A stretch of 64,000 bases of DNA from Bacteroidota bacterium (lineage in GTDB: Bacteria; Bacteroidota; Bacteroidia; Chitinophagales; Chitinophagaceae): positions 4,126-68,125 of the forward strand of contig JAEZGI010000069.1 in NCBI GenBank assembly GCA_023416995.1, written 5' to 3'. This document shows, one piece after another, positions 53,306 through 61,203 of this stretch; position 1 is the first letter of the stretch; each line of letters begins with the position of its first letter. The notes below the pieces were generated by a model. It searched no databases. It was not told the origin of the DNA and saw only the letters and a program-made list of their open reading frames with translations. The translations under genes were made by a program, and so were the position numbers.

Positions 53306-54277
53306 GTGAAACATTTTCTACCAAATATGAATGATGAGCTGCTGGTGAAATATCTCCTGGACGAAGCCACTGAAGGAGAGCAGCAGCAAGTGGTATCGTG
53401 GCTCAGCCAATCAACCGACAACAGAAAATACTATAACGACTTCGAACTGATCTGGCACCAAAGCAGAATCCGCGCTCAATCAAGCACTGTTGATGAAAAT
53501 GCTGCCTGGGAGCGATTTCAACAGAAGATCCGGCAAAAGAGTGAGCCGGCGCCGGTGATCAGACGGTTTCATTTCAGTGCCGTGGCTGCGGCTATCCTGG
53601 TAGCTATCACAGTTTTCACAGTTGTTTATCTCGCTGTATTTAAAACGCCCGACCCTGTTATGCTTGCTGCAAATGATGTGGTAGTGAAGGACACACTTCC
53701 TGACAATTCGGTTGTAACACTAAATAAAAACTCTACGTTAAGTTATGAAGAAGATCGCGGTACACAGAGAGTAAGAAAGGTGAAGCTGGATGGCGAAGCT
53801 TTCTTCAATGTGGCACCCGATAAATCGAAACCATTTATCGTTGAAGTTGACTCCGTTATTGTACGCGTGGTGGGTACCTCTTTCAATGTAAGAAAAACAG
53901 CAGCTTACACAGAAGTTATCGTTGAATCTGGTGTGGTGCAGGTAACCGCTCACCAGCAGAACATCACATTAATTAAAGGTGAAAGCATCCGGATAGGGGA
54001 TAGCGGTATTGTACAGCCGAAAAATGATGTGAAAGACGCTTTGCACCAGTATTACCGTACCCGTGAATTTGTCTGCGACAATACTCCTCTCTGGAAGCTC
54101 GTGGAAGTGCTTAATGAGGCTTATGGCAGCCATATCACAATTGCCAATGATGCCTTGCGTCAATATCCGTTAACCACTACTTTTCATAACGAACCACTTG
54201 ATAACATCCTTCTGATCATACACGAAACATTCGATATCGAGATTGAAAGAAAAGGCGATCAGATTCTGCTCCGTTAA
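53306..54277 (+). CDS. FecR-family anti-sigma factor
   Basis: 323 residues from GTG at 53306; an ATG at 53327 is an alternative start seven residues in. A cytoplasmic N-terminal part (KYLLDEATEGEQQQVVSWL) should bind the sigma factor, one transmembrane segment spans about 90-112, then a periplasmic FecR domain (DNSVVTLNKNSTLSY, GEAFFNVAPDKSKPF) and a C-terminal DUF4974-like domain (PLWKLVEVLNEAYG). The periplasmic end normally contacts the STN domain of an outer-membrane partner. The next gene, 14 bases on, encodes an STN domain, fitting this scheme even though it is not a TonB receptor. Confidence 0.92.
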   Translation: MKHFLPNMNDELLVKYLLDEATEGEQQQVVSWLSQSTDNRKYYNDFELIWHQSRIRAQSSTVDENAAWERFQQKIRQKSEPAPVIRRFHFSAVAAAILVAITVFTVVYLAVFKTPDPVMLAANDVVVKDTLPDNSVVTLNKNSTLSYEEDRGTQRVRKVKLDGEAFFNVAPDKSKPFIVEVDSVIVRVVGTSFNVRKTAAYTEVIVESGVVQVTAHQQNITLIKGESIRIGDSGIVQPKNDVKDALHQYYRTREFVCDNTPLWKLVEVLNEAYGSHITIANDALRQYPLTTTFHNEPLDNILLIIHETFDIEIERKGDQILLR

Positions 54278-54291
54278 TACATAACCCGATC

Positions 54292-56166
54292 ATGAAATTA
54301 TTAATCAGTTTGCTATTATCTGTTTCGATGTTGCTTTTCTGTCAGTCAAGCCTTTCGCAAACACATCTTGGAAAAGTGATACCTATCCAGGTAAGCAATC
54401 AGCCTGTTGACCAGGTTTTGGAAATACTCAGCAATAAAGGCAACTTTTATTTTTCCTATAACAGCAATATCATTCCCCGTGATTCGCTCGTGTCGGTGTC
54501 AGAAAGCAATCGTACCGTACGTCAGTTGCTCGAACTTTTGTTCAAATCGGGTTTTGAATATCGTGAGAGCGGTAATTATATCATCATCCGGCGGGCACCA
54601 ATAAAACTCACCCTGGTGACATCCAGCGCTGTAACTGAAAATAACCATTACACCGTGAGCGGTTATATAATTGATGATCAGACCGGTCATACAGTAAGCT
54701 ATGCAAGTGTGTATGAAAAACAGCGACTTGCTTCAGCAATCACCAACGAAAAAGGATTTTTCAAGATCAGGCTAAAAAGCAGGTATAAAACCGCAGCACT
54801 GACTGTAAGCAAAGAGTTTTATGAGGATACAACGGTGGTAATAGAACCCAGGTTGAATCAGCAGATAACTATTACGATAATGCCACTTGATGTTACGGAA
54901 CAGTCAGTGGTGATCAGTCCCCGCAACTATGAAGCACCCGACAGCATCATGATTGCCGTTCGCCAGAGTGACACGGTAAGTTGGTTATATACCTACCGGA
55001 AAACAGATTCGGTAAGAATAGAGAAAACGCAGTTGGGCGAATGGTTTATCAGTTCAAAACTAAAATTCCAGTCGCTGAATCTCAGCCGGTTTTTTACTGT
55101 GAGACCGGTGCAGGTATCGGTGGTTCCAGGTATAAGTACAAACGGCAAGCTTAACAGCCAGGTCGTCAATCATTTTTCGTTTAATGTTTTTGGTGGTTTC
55201 TCAGGCGGTGTAAACGGTTTGGAAATTGGCGGTTTATTCAATATCAATAAACGCGATGTTCAATACACACAGGTCGCGGGTATCTTTAATACCGGTGGCG
55301 GCGACATGAACGGTGTGCAGGTTGCAGGTGTACATAATACCGTCTTGCAGACGGGTATCGGAGTTCAGGTTGCGGGTGTGAATAATTATGTTCAACATGC
55401 CTTTACTGGGCTGCAGGTGGCTGGCGTTTATAATCACACGGGCAGTTGGTTGCACGGTATGCAGGTAGCCGGTGTTGCCAATTATACCAATTCAAGGGTA
55501 AAGGGTTTGCAATTGGCTGGTGTTAGTAACTACGCCAATCGTACGGTTAAAGGGATGCAGATCGCTTCTGTTGCTAATATTAACCCCGCAGAAACCAGAG
55601 GCGTACAGATCTCCGGCATTGTTAACTACTCAAGGCGCTTACGCGGTTTGCAGATTGGGCTTATCAATATTGCAGATACTTCAGATGGTTATAGTATTGG
55701 TCTTATCAATATTGTACTGAAGGGTTATCATAAACTTGCGCTTTCAACCAATGATATTATGACAGCAAATGTTGCTTTCAAAACAGGCAACAGTAAGCTT
55801 TACAGCATTTTGCTGGGTGGTGCCAATGCAGACAGCAAACAACGCATCTATTCATTTGGATATGGACTGGGGAAGGAAATGATTCTGACAAACTGGTTCA
55901 GCCTGAATCCTGAACTCACCACCCAATACTTATATCTTGGTTCATGGGATCATCTCAACCTTCTTGGGAGGGCAACGCTCAACTTCAATCTTAAGTTTGG
56001 CCGCCACTTTGCCATTTTCGGCGGCCCTGCGTTCAACGCATATTATACAGATCAGCCTTCGGCTGTCACCGATTATAAGTTTGATATCATACAAGGAAAA
56101 CAATATAAAATTTCAAACGATATCACCGGTTGGTTTGGCTGGAACGCGGGTGTCAGTTTTTTTTAA
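54292..56166 (+). CDS. STN-domain surface-repeat protein, putative signalling partner of FecR
   Basis: 624 residues. Signal peptide (1-22), an STN domain (about 35-100: VSNQPVDQVLEILSNKG, then QLLELLFKSGFEYRESGNYIII), a carboxypeptidase-regulatory-like beta domain (about 120-205), a linker, and a run of ten or so repeats from 309 to 475 with core G-(V/L/M)-Q-(V/L/I)-A-G-V-x-N. Most copies are exactly 16 residues apart, resembling the LA_2272 type of surface repeat. A C-terminal beta-rich part (LNLLGRATLNFNLKFG) could be a small barrel. No TonB plug or 22-strand barrel is present. Position after sigma and FecR suggests it senses something at the outer membrane and signals through STN to FecR. 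This is inference. Confidence 0.75.
   Translation: MKLLISLLLSVSMLLFCQSSLSQTHLGKVIPIQVSNQPVDQVLEILSNKGNFYFSYNSNIIPRDSLVSVSESNRTVRQLLELLFKSGFEYRESGNYIIIRRAPIKLTLVTSSAVTENNHYTVSGYIIDDQTGHTVSYASVYEKQRLASAITNEKGFFKIRLKSRYKTAALTVSKEFYEDTTVVIEPRLNQQITITIMPLDVTEQSVVISPRNYEAPDSIMIAVRQSDTVSWLYTYRKTDSVRIEKTQLGEWFISSKLKFQSLNLSRFFTVRPVQVSVVPGISTNGKLNSQVVNHFSFNVFGGFSGGVNGLEIGGLFNINKRDVQYTQVAGIFNTGGGDMNGVQVAGVHNTVLQTGIGVQVAGVNNYVQHAFTGLQVAGVYNHTGSWLHGMQVAGVANYTNSRVKGLQLAGVSNYANRTVKGMQIASVANINPAETRGVQISGIVNYSRRLRGLQIGLINIADTSDGYSIGLINIVLKGYHKLALSTNDIMTANVAFKTGNSKLYSILLGGANADSKQRIYSFGYGLGKEMILTNWFSLNPELTTQYLYLGSWDHLNLLGRATLNFNLKFGRHFAIFGGPAFNAYYTDQPSAVTDYKFDIIQGKQYKISNDITGWFGWNAGVSFF
55216..55716 (+). repeat. 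48-base coding repeat (16-residue Q-x-A-G-V-x-N repeats)
   Basis: Within the STN-repeat gene, conserved Gln residues at protein positions 327, 343, 359, 375, 391, 407, 423 and 439 recur every 16 residues (48 bases), flanked by degenerate copies at both ends (Glu311, and GLQIGLIN/YSIGLIN near 452-473). DNA identity between copies is modest, so the repeat is old and conserved at protein level. The period suggests a stacked beta solenoid or curved beta sheet. Confidence 0.85.
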
Positions 56167-56201
56167 CTCGGTACAAGCATGCACAGCGCCGGGAATTATA
56201 A

Positions 56202-56225
56202 CGGTTTGTTAAGAACCGCTTTTTA
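56202..56225 (+). terminator. Weak intrinsic terminator after the STN-repeat gene
   Basis: CGGTT (56202-56206) and AACCG (56214-56218) pair around a 7-base loop, followed by CTTTTTATT. The stem is only 5 bp, so termination may be partial. It lies 36 bases past the stop and directly before the second candidate ECF promoter. Confidence 0.4.
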
Positions 56226-56247
56226 TTGCAAAATAAATCAGATTGGG

Positions 56248-56276
56248 ATAGGGGAATGACCATTAAAAATTGTCAT
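56248..56276 (+). promoter_or_regulatory. Candidate ECF promoter of the DUF2807 gene
   Basis: ATAGGGGAATG (56248-56258), 11 bases, TTGTCAT (56270-56276): ten of eleven and seven of seven positions identical to the box before the sigma gene, with identical spacing. It ends 21 bases before the ATG at 56298, a normal promoter-to-start distance. It indicates that this gene is a target of the same sigma factor. Confidence 0.6.
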
Positions 56277-56297
56277 ACTATCAATAAAACTTTAATC

Positions 56298-57011
56298 ATG
56301 AAAAAGATCAGACTGGCTTTATTAATTGTATCCGGCATTGTATTATTGACATCCTGCAGAAAAGTGATCGGAAGAGGCGAACATGTAACTGAGCAACGTG
56401 CAACGCCCAACTTCACCGGGGTTGAGCTCGGTGTGCCCGGTGACTTGTATTACACTCCTTCAGCACAATTTAAAGTTGAAATCACGGCACAACAAAATGT
56501 GCTGGATGTAATTGAAACAGATGTTTCAGGGGGAAAGCTCAAAATCAGGGTGAAACATGGTGTTAATCTACGTAAGCACGAATCGATAACGGTAAAGATT
56601 TCGGCACCGGACCTCCGCGTGCTGGGTGTAAATGGATCGGGCAACCTGCATGCGTTGTTACCTTTTTCACCTGCATCGCTTGATGTTTACATCAACGGAT
56701 CAGGTAAAGCAGAGATCGGGGGTGTAACTACTTCGAGACTTGATGCAAAAATCAGCGGTTCAGGAAATATTTATGTTCACGATGGTGATGCAGAATATGA
56801 AGAACTGGCCATCAGCGGCAGCGGCGATATCGATCTTGCCGGTGTGGTTGCCGATGAAGTTAAAACAAGCACCAGTGGTTCCGGCAATATGCGCGTGCAC
56901 GCAGTTTCTAAACTGGATACTAAAATTTCCGGTAGCGGCAGCGTTTATTATAAAGGGAACCCCGTTATCAAAACAAATGTCTCCGGATCGGGCCGCGTTA
57001 TTCCGATATAA
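56298..57011 (+). CDS. DUF2807 (GIN-domain) lipoprotein, putative surface adhesin-like
   Basis: 237 residues from the ATG at 56298; the longer frame from 56226 would run through the proposed promoter. Lipobox LLTSC (Cys20). The mature protein is a right-handed beta-helix-like DUF2807 domain with seven Gly-Ser-Gly turns at about residues 113, 134, 154, 174, 194, 212 and 230, a period near 20. Proteins of this family are predicted to be exposed on the surface and were first noted as auto-transporter-like adhesins. The matching ECF box upstream places it in the regulon of the sigma factor encoded 3 kb away. The exact function is unknown. Confidence 0.85.
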   Translation: MKKIRLALLIVSGIVLLTSCRKVIGRGEHVTEQRATPNFTGVELGVPGDLYYTPSAQFKVEITAQQNVLDVIETDVSGGKLKIRVKHGVNLRKHESITVKISAPDLRVLGVNGSGNLHALLPFSPASLDVYINGSGKAEIGGVTTSRLDAKISGSGNIYVHDGDAEYEELAISGSGDIDLAGVVADEVKTSTSGSGNMRVHAVSKLDTKISGSGSVYYKGNPVIKTNVSGSGRVIPI

Positions 57012-57081
57012 CATTTCAGAATCAACTACCCTTGCTTGCGCGGATAATAATCCCTGACCGTCGCGGCGCGTTATTTATCTG

Positions 57082-57089
57082 TAAATTTG
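57082..57089 (+). promoter_or_regulatory. -7 box TAAATTTG of the CvfB-like gene
   Basis: Exact TAnnTTTG match 26 bases before the ATG at 57116, in the 104-base gap after the DUF2807 gene. It would give a leader of about 20 bases. No clear -33 element was recognised. Confidence 0.5.
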
Positions 57090-57115
57090 CACTCAAGCAT
57101 AAAAACAGGTAATTC

Positions 57116-57946
57116 ATGGTACGCATCGGAGAGTATAATAATCTGAAAGTTTTAAGGGTAGTTGATTTTGGCGTTTACCTGGATGATGAAAAAGAAGGCA
57201 TCCTGCTCCCTAAACGTTTTGTGCCTGAAGGTGTTGAGGCAGGCGATACACTGAAAGTTTTTGTTTACCATGATTCTGAAGACCGGGTGATTGCCACGAC
57301 CCTTGAACCAAAAGGAGCGGTTGGTGATATTGTAAAGCTACGTGCAGTCGATGTTACACCGCAGGGCGCTTTCCTGGACTGGGGACTAATGAAAGACATC
57401 TTTGTTCCTAAATCGCAACAGTTGATGCGCATGATTCCTGGCGGGGATTACCTGGTAAAAATATATATTGATGAACGTACGGGGCGTGTTGCTGCAACCG
57501 AAAAAATCGACCAGTTCCTCGATAACGATCACCTGACCGTTAAGGAAATGGAACTGGTTGAGCTGGTGGTATACAGGCGAACCGATATTGGTTATCTTGT
57601 TATTATCAATAACCGGCATACCGGTGTATTACACTTCAACGAAGTATTCCGTGTAATTGAAACGGGCGACAAACTGCAGGGGTTTATCAAAAAAATTACT
57701 CCCGATAATAAGATCGATGTTGTTGTCGGTAAACCTGGCTATGGTAAAGTGGAAGATGAGACGGGAAAGATACTCAGGCTCTTACAGGAAAATAACGGAT
57801 ACCTTCCTTACCACGATAAATCTGACCCCGACGAAATCTATAACTTTTTCGGGATGAGCAAAAAGACTTTCAAGATGACCACCGGTAATCTTTACAAACA
57901 ACGTAAACTTGAGTTCACGAAAACCGGTATTAAGTTGCTTGAATGA
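57116..57946 (+). CDS. cvfB: CvfB-like S1 RNA-binding protein
   Basis: 276 residues. N-terminal S1-like module (about 1-65: LKVLRVVDFGVYLDDEKEG), a second S1-like module (about 70-140, GAFLDWGLMKDIFVPKSQQ), a third (about 150-215), and a C-terminal winged-helix (about 220-276, DEIYNFFGMSKKTFK). This is the order of CvfB/YitL proteins, which bind RNA and affect expression of many genes. It is common in Bacteroidota, where its targets are not well defined. A -7 box lies 26 bases upstream, so it is probably a single transcript. Confidence 0.88.
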   Translation: MVRIGEYNNLKVLRVVDFGVYLDDEKEGILLPKRFVPEGVEAGDTLKVFVYHDSEDRVIATTLEPKGAVGDIVKLRAVDVTPQGAFLDWGLMKDIFVPKSQQLMRMIPGGDYLVKIYIDERTGRVAATEKIDQFLDNDHLTVKEMELVELVVYRRTDIGYLVIINNRHTGVLHFNEVFRVIETGDKLQGFIKKITPDNKIDVVVGKPGYGKVEDETGKILRLLQENNGYLPYHDKSDPDEIYNFFGMSKKTFKMTTGNLYKQRKLEFTKTGIKLLE

Positions 57947-57976
57947 TCCCGATCGCATTAAACTAAGAAATCTTCG

Positions 57977-58005
57977 TTTGCTCCGATTGCCATTGTCTAA
58001 ATTTG
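57977..58005 (+). promoter_or_regulatory. TTTG / TAAATTTG promoter of the HAD gene, nearly leaderless
   Basis: TTTG at 57977-57980, 17 bases, then an exact -7 box TAAATTTG at 57998-58005, only 6 bases before the ATG at 58012. Transcription from this promoter would start at or within a few bases of the start codon. Confidence 0.5.
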
Positions 58006-58011
58006 CGGCCT

Positions 58012-58668
58012 ATGGCAAAAGCTTTTGTATTCGATCTGAACGGCACTATTGTAGATGACATGCATTTTCACAACCAGGCATGGTTCGACCTGCTCAATGG
58101 TGAGTTGAAAGCGAATCTTACCTGGGAGCAGGTTAAAGAACAGATGTATGGAAAGAACAGTGAACTGCTGATACGCATCTTCGGACAAAATCATTTCACA
58201 CAGGAAGAAATGGACAGGCTTTCACTGGAAAAAGAAAATCGTTACCAGGCTGCATATAAAACTCAACTCAAAGTGATTGCCGGTCTTGAGCAGTTCCTCG
58301 AGGCGGCGTCTGAAAGATCCATCCCCATGGCCATCGGTTCTGCAGCAATTCCCTATAACATAGATTTTGTACTGGATAACCTTGATCTCAGGCGATTTTT
58401 TACTGCCGTGGTCAGTGCTGATGATGTACAGGAAAGCAAACCACATCCCGAAACTTTTCTCAGTTGTGCCATGTATCTTGACGTAAAACCGGAAGACTGT
58501 ATCGTGTTTGAAGATGCTCCGAAAGGTGTTGAAGCCGCAAGAAACGCGGGCATGAAAGCTGTAGTAATAACTTCAGCGCATCAACCGGAAGATTTTCAGC
58601 AATACGATAACGTGCTGGCGTTTATCAGCGACTACAATGATCCTGCACTTGCGCAATTGCTCGACTAA
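58012..58668 (+). CDS. HAD-superfamily beta-phosphoglucomutase-like protein with DxN motif
   Basis: 218 residues from the ATG at 58012. HAD motif I reads FDLNGT, with the nucleophile Asp8 but Asn10 in place of the general acid/base Asp that phosphoglucomutases and most HAD phosphatases have (DxD). Motif II (IGSAAIP), motif III Lys (SKPHPE, around 144) and motif IV (EDAPKGVEAA) are intact, as is a helical cap. The DxN change is often seen in Bacteroidota homologues; it may lower or alter turnover. It lies 125 bases ahead of araB and could dephosphorylate sugar phosphates of that pathway, but has its own promoter. Confidence 0.82.
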   Translation: MAKAFVFDLNGTIVDDMHFHNQAWFDLLNGELKANLTWEQVKEQMYGKNSELLIRIFGQNHFTQEEMDRLSLEKENRYQAAYKTQLKVIAGLEQFLEAASERSIPMAIGSAAIPYNIDFVLDNLDLRRFFTAVVSADDVQESKPHPETFLSCAMYLDVKPEDCIVFEDAPKGVEAARNAGMKAVVITSAHQPEDFQQYDNVLAFISDYNDPALAQLLD

Positions 58669-58718
58669 ACAATAACTGATCGCTGGCGGCTCTTTTCCCG
58701 GGCAAATATTTTTTTTAA

Positions 58719-58763
58719 AATATAAATGTACAATCTACACTTAATTCCATTTTTGTGTATATT
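58719..58763. promoter_or_regulatory. Imperfect inverted repeat upstream of the ara operon
   Basis: AATATAAATGTACA (58719-58732) and TGTGTATATT (58754-58763) form an imperfect dyad around a 21-base spacer in the 125-base gap before araB. The region is AT-rich. A sugar-responsive regulator could bind here; no arabinose regulator gene is in the window. The match is weak and chance is possible. Confidence 0.25.
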
Positions 58764-58793
58764 GTTGCCCTAACTAAAGCTTTGCCAAAACTT

Positions 58794-60461
58794 ATGTCTC
58801 AGACCTACGTGATCGGGGTAGATTATGGTACCGACTCTGTGCGAACAGTTTTAATAAACACAGTTAATGGTGAAACAATCGCCAGCGCTGTGTTTGAATA
58901 CCCCCGATGGAAGAAAGGATTGTACTGCGATCCTTCAGTAAACCAGTTCCGCCAGCATCCAAAAGATTATATTGAGGGCTTAGAGACTACCATCCGGCAA
59001 TGCCTGGATACGGCAGGTGCTGAAGTACGAAACAAGGTTCGTGCGATTTCTATTGATACTACCGGTTCTACGCCGGTTGCGGTAGACAGACAGGGTGTTC
59101 CTCTTGCATTGTTACCAGGATTCGAGGAGAATCCAAATGCTATGTTCGTTCTGTGGAAAGATCATACAGCTACTGCTGAAGCTGCAAAGATCAATGAATA
59201 TGCAGCAACCCTTCCTGTTAATTATCTGAAATATGTAGGTGGTATTTATTCATCTGAATGGTTCTGGGCCAAATTGCTTTTTATTCTGCGGAACGATGGC
59301 GCGATAAGACAAGCCTGTTATTCGTGGGTAGAACATTGTGACTGGATACCATATTTGCTCACCGGTGGCACCGACGTACATGCTATGAAACGCAGCGTTT
59401 GTGCGGCAGGGCATAAAGCGCTATGGGCGCCTCAATTTGGCGGTCTGCCACCCGATGAATTTTTTGCAGGCATTGATCCCATGTTACAGGGATTCAGGGC
59501 AAGATTATTTGAAGATGCTTACCCGGCAGATAAACCCGCCGGCACCATCAGTGCTGATTGGGCCGCGAGATTAGGTTTGCCCGGTGATGTTGTGATCGGG
59601 GTTGGCGCCTTTGACGCCCATATGGGTGCAGTAGGCGGACAAATCGAGCCATACCATCTCAGCAAGGTCATGGGCACGTCTACCTGCGATATGCTGGTAG
59701 CGCCTGCAGACGAATTGAATGAAACTTTAGTGAAAGGAATCTGTGGCCAGGTAAATGGATCAGTGATCCCGGGAATGACAGGGCTGGAAGCTGGTCAATC
59801 TGCTTTTGGTGATACCTATGCCTGGTTCAGGGATTTGTTAAGCTGGCCGCTTGACAATCTTCTACAGAATACTAAACTGATCAACAGCGAAACCGCACAG
59901 CAGTTGCGCGAAGAGATGCGGCAGAACCTGATCAGCGAACTAAGTAAACAAGCTGCTGCAATTACACTGAAAGAAGATAACGAGATGGCACTTGATTGGT
60001 TCAACGGGCGCCGCACCCCTGATGCCAACCAGGAACTGAAAGCTGTAATAGCGGGATTAAATCTGGGATCAAATGCGCCGCGTATATTCTTTGCTTTGGC
60101 CGAAGCCACCTGTTTCGGGGCCAAAGCAATTGTAGACAGGTTTGTGGAGCAGGGCGTACCGGTTAAAGGATTGATCGGGTTGGGCGGTGTCGCACGTAAA
60201 TCACCATTCATTATGCAAATGATGGCCGATGTTATGGATATGCCTTTACGCATTCATAACGCCGATCAGGCCTGCGCGGCCGGTGCCGCTATGTTTGCGG
60301 CGACCGCAGCCGGCATCTTCAAAAATGTTGAAGATGCAATGCATTCTATGGGCGCAGGGTTCGCCGAGACTTACTATCCTGACAAAGACCGCTCCGCTAT
60401 ATATGCAAAAAGATATAACCGGTTCAAAACATTATCAAAACTCATCGAAAATAAAAACTGA
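58794..60461 (+). CDS. araB: L-ribulokinase
   Basis: 555 residues from the ATG at 58794 (E. coli AraB is 566). FGGY-kinase fold with the N-terminal phosphate-binding GVDYGTDSVR, the CEHCDWIPYLLTG-like VEHCDWIPYLLTG segment, FDAHMGAVGGQ and the late GGVARKSPFIMQMMADV typical of AraB. It phosphorylates L-ribulose to L-ribulose-5-phosphate. The downstream araD begins 10 bases after its stop, then araA and a transporter, giving the order B-D-A seen in Bacteroides-type arabinose operons. Confidence 0.95.
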   Translation: MSQTYVIGVDYGTDSVRTVLINTVNGETIASAVFEYPRWKKGLYCDPSVNQFRQHPKDYIEGLETTIRQCLDTAGAEVRNKVRAISIDTTGSTPVAVDRQGVPLALLPGFEENPNAMFVLWKDHTATAEAAKINEYAATLPVNYLKYVGGIYSSEWFWAKLLFILRNDGAIRQACYSWVEHCDWIPYLLTGGTDVHAMKRSVCAAGHKALWAPQFGGLPPDEFFAGIDPMLQGFRARLFEDAYPADKPAGTISADWAARLGLPGDVVIGVGAFDAHMGAVGGQIEPYHLSKVMGTSTCDMLVAPADELNETLVKGICGQVNGSVIPGMTGLEAGQSAFGDTYAWFRDLLSWPLDNLLQNTKLINSETAQQLREEMRQNLISELSKQAAAITLKEDNEMALDWFNGRRTPDANQELKAVIAGLNLGSNAPRIFFALAEATCFGAKAIVDRFVEQGVPVKGLIGLGGVARKSPFIMQMMADVMDMPLRIHNADQACAAGAAMFAATAAGIFKNVEDAMHSMGAGFAETYYPDKDRSAIYAKRYNRFKTLSKLIENKN

Positions 60462-60471
60462 TCGTTACCCA

Positions 60472-61173
60472 ATGAACGATTTTCAAGAAATCCGGCAACA
60501 GGCGTTTGAAGCCAATATGCAATTACCTGCTTTGAACCTCGTGTTATTTACTTTCGGAAATGTAAGCGCTGCAGATCATCAGCGCGGTGTATTCGCTATT
60601 AAACCAAGTGGTGTTCCATACAATGAACTGACGCCTGAAAAAATGGTCGTGGTTGATTTTGATGGCAAAACGATCGATGGAACGCTGCGCCCGTCATCCG
60701 ATACCTTAACACACGCAGTGCTTTACAAACACTGGCCGGAGGTTGGGGGGATATCACACACTCATTCGTTATACGCTACAAGCTGGGCACAATCGCTGCG
60801 CGATATCCCATTGTTTGGCACCACCCACGCGGATCATCTTACAGTAGATGTTCCCTGCGCGCCGCCGATGGATGATGCAAGTATAAAGGGCAATTATGAA
60901 TATGAAACCGGATTCCAGATCATTAATCACTTCAACAAATATCAGTATGATTACCGCGAAGTTGAGATGATACTTGTTGGTAACCATGCGCCTTTCACCT
61001 GGGGTAAAACCGCGATGAAGGCCGTTTATAACAGTGCCGTGCTTGAAAACATCGCCAACATGGCGTTTGTGACAGAACAGGTGAATGCAAAGGCAGGCAG
61101 AATGAAAGACGCATTGATCAAAAAACATTTTGAACGTAAACACGGTCCCGATTCTTATTACGGGCAGGCTTAA
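60472..61173 (+). CDS. araD: L-ribulose-5-phosphate 4-epimerase
   Basis: 233 residues from the ATG at 60472; the longer frame from 60229 runs inside araB and is rejected. Class II aldolase/epimerase fold with GNVSAAD, IKPSGVPY, the metal-binding SHTHSLYATSWAQ (His-x-His) and a further His in GTTHADHL. NHAPFTWG completes the active site. It epimerises L-ribulose-5-phosphate to D-xylulose-5-phosphate, which enters the pentose phosphate pathway. It sits between araB and araA. Confidence 0.95.
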   Translation: MNDFQEIRQQAFEANMQLPALNLVLFTFGNVSAADHQRGVFAIKPSGVPYNELTPEKMVVVDFDGKTIDGTLRPSSDTLTHAVLYKHWPEVGGISHTHSLYATSWAQSLRDIPLFGTTHADHLTVDVPCAPPMDDASIKGNYEYETGFQIINHFNKYQYDYREVEMILVGNHAPFTWGKTAMKAVYNSAVLENIANMAFVTEQVNAKAGRMKDALIKKHFERKHGPDSYYGQA

Positions 61174-61203
61174 TACAGATCATCTTATCATAAAATTTAT
61201 CTG

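Noticed and set aside
53993..54003. A third ATAGGGG occurrence inside fecR
   Set aside because: No TTGTCAT follows at 11 bases, and it is within coding sequence, so it does not fit the box pair.
55216..55716. Regular 48-base periodicity that could look like a CRISPR or tandem DNA repeat
   Set aside because: The repeat is conserved as protein (Q-x-A-G-V-x-N) with divergent DNA, in a single long reading frame.
59816..60253. 145-residue open frame on the minus strand
   Set aside because: Antisense shadow of araB with Ser/Ala/Leu-rich composition typical of shadows.
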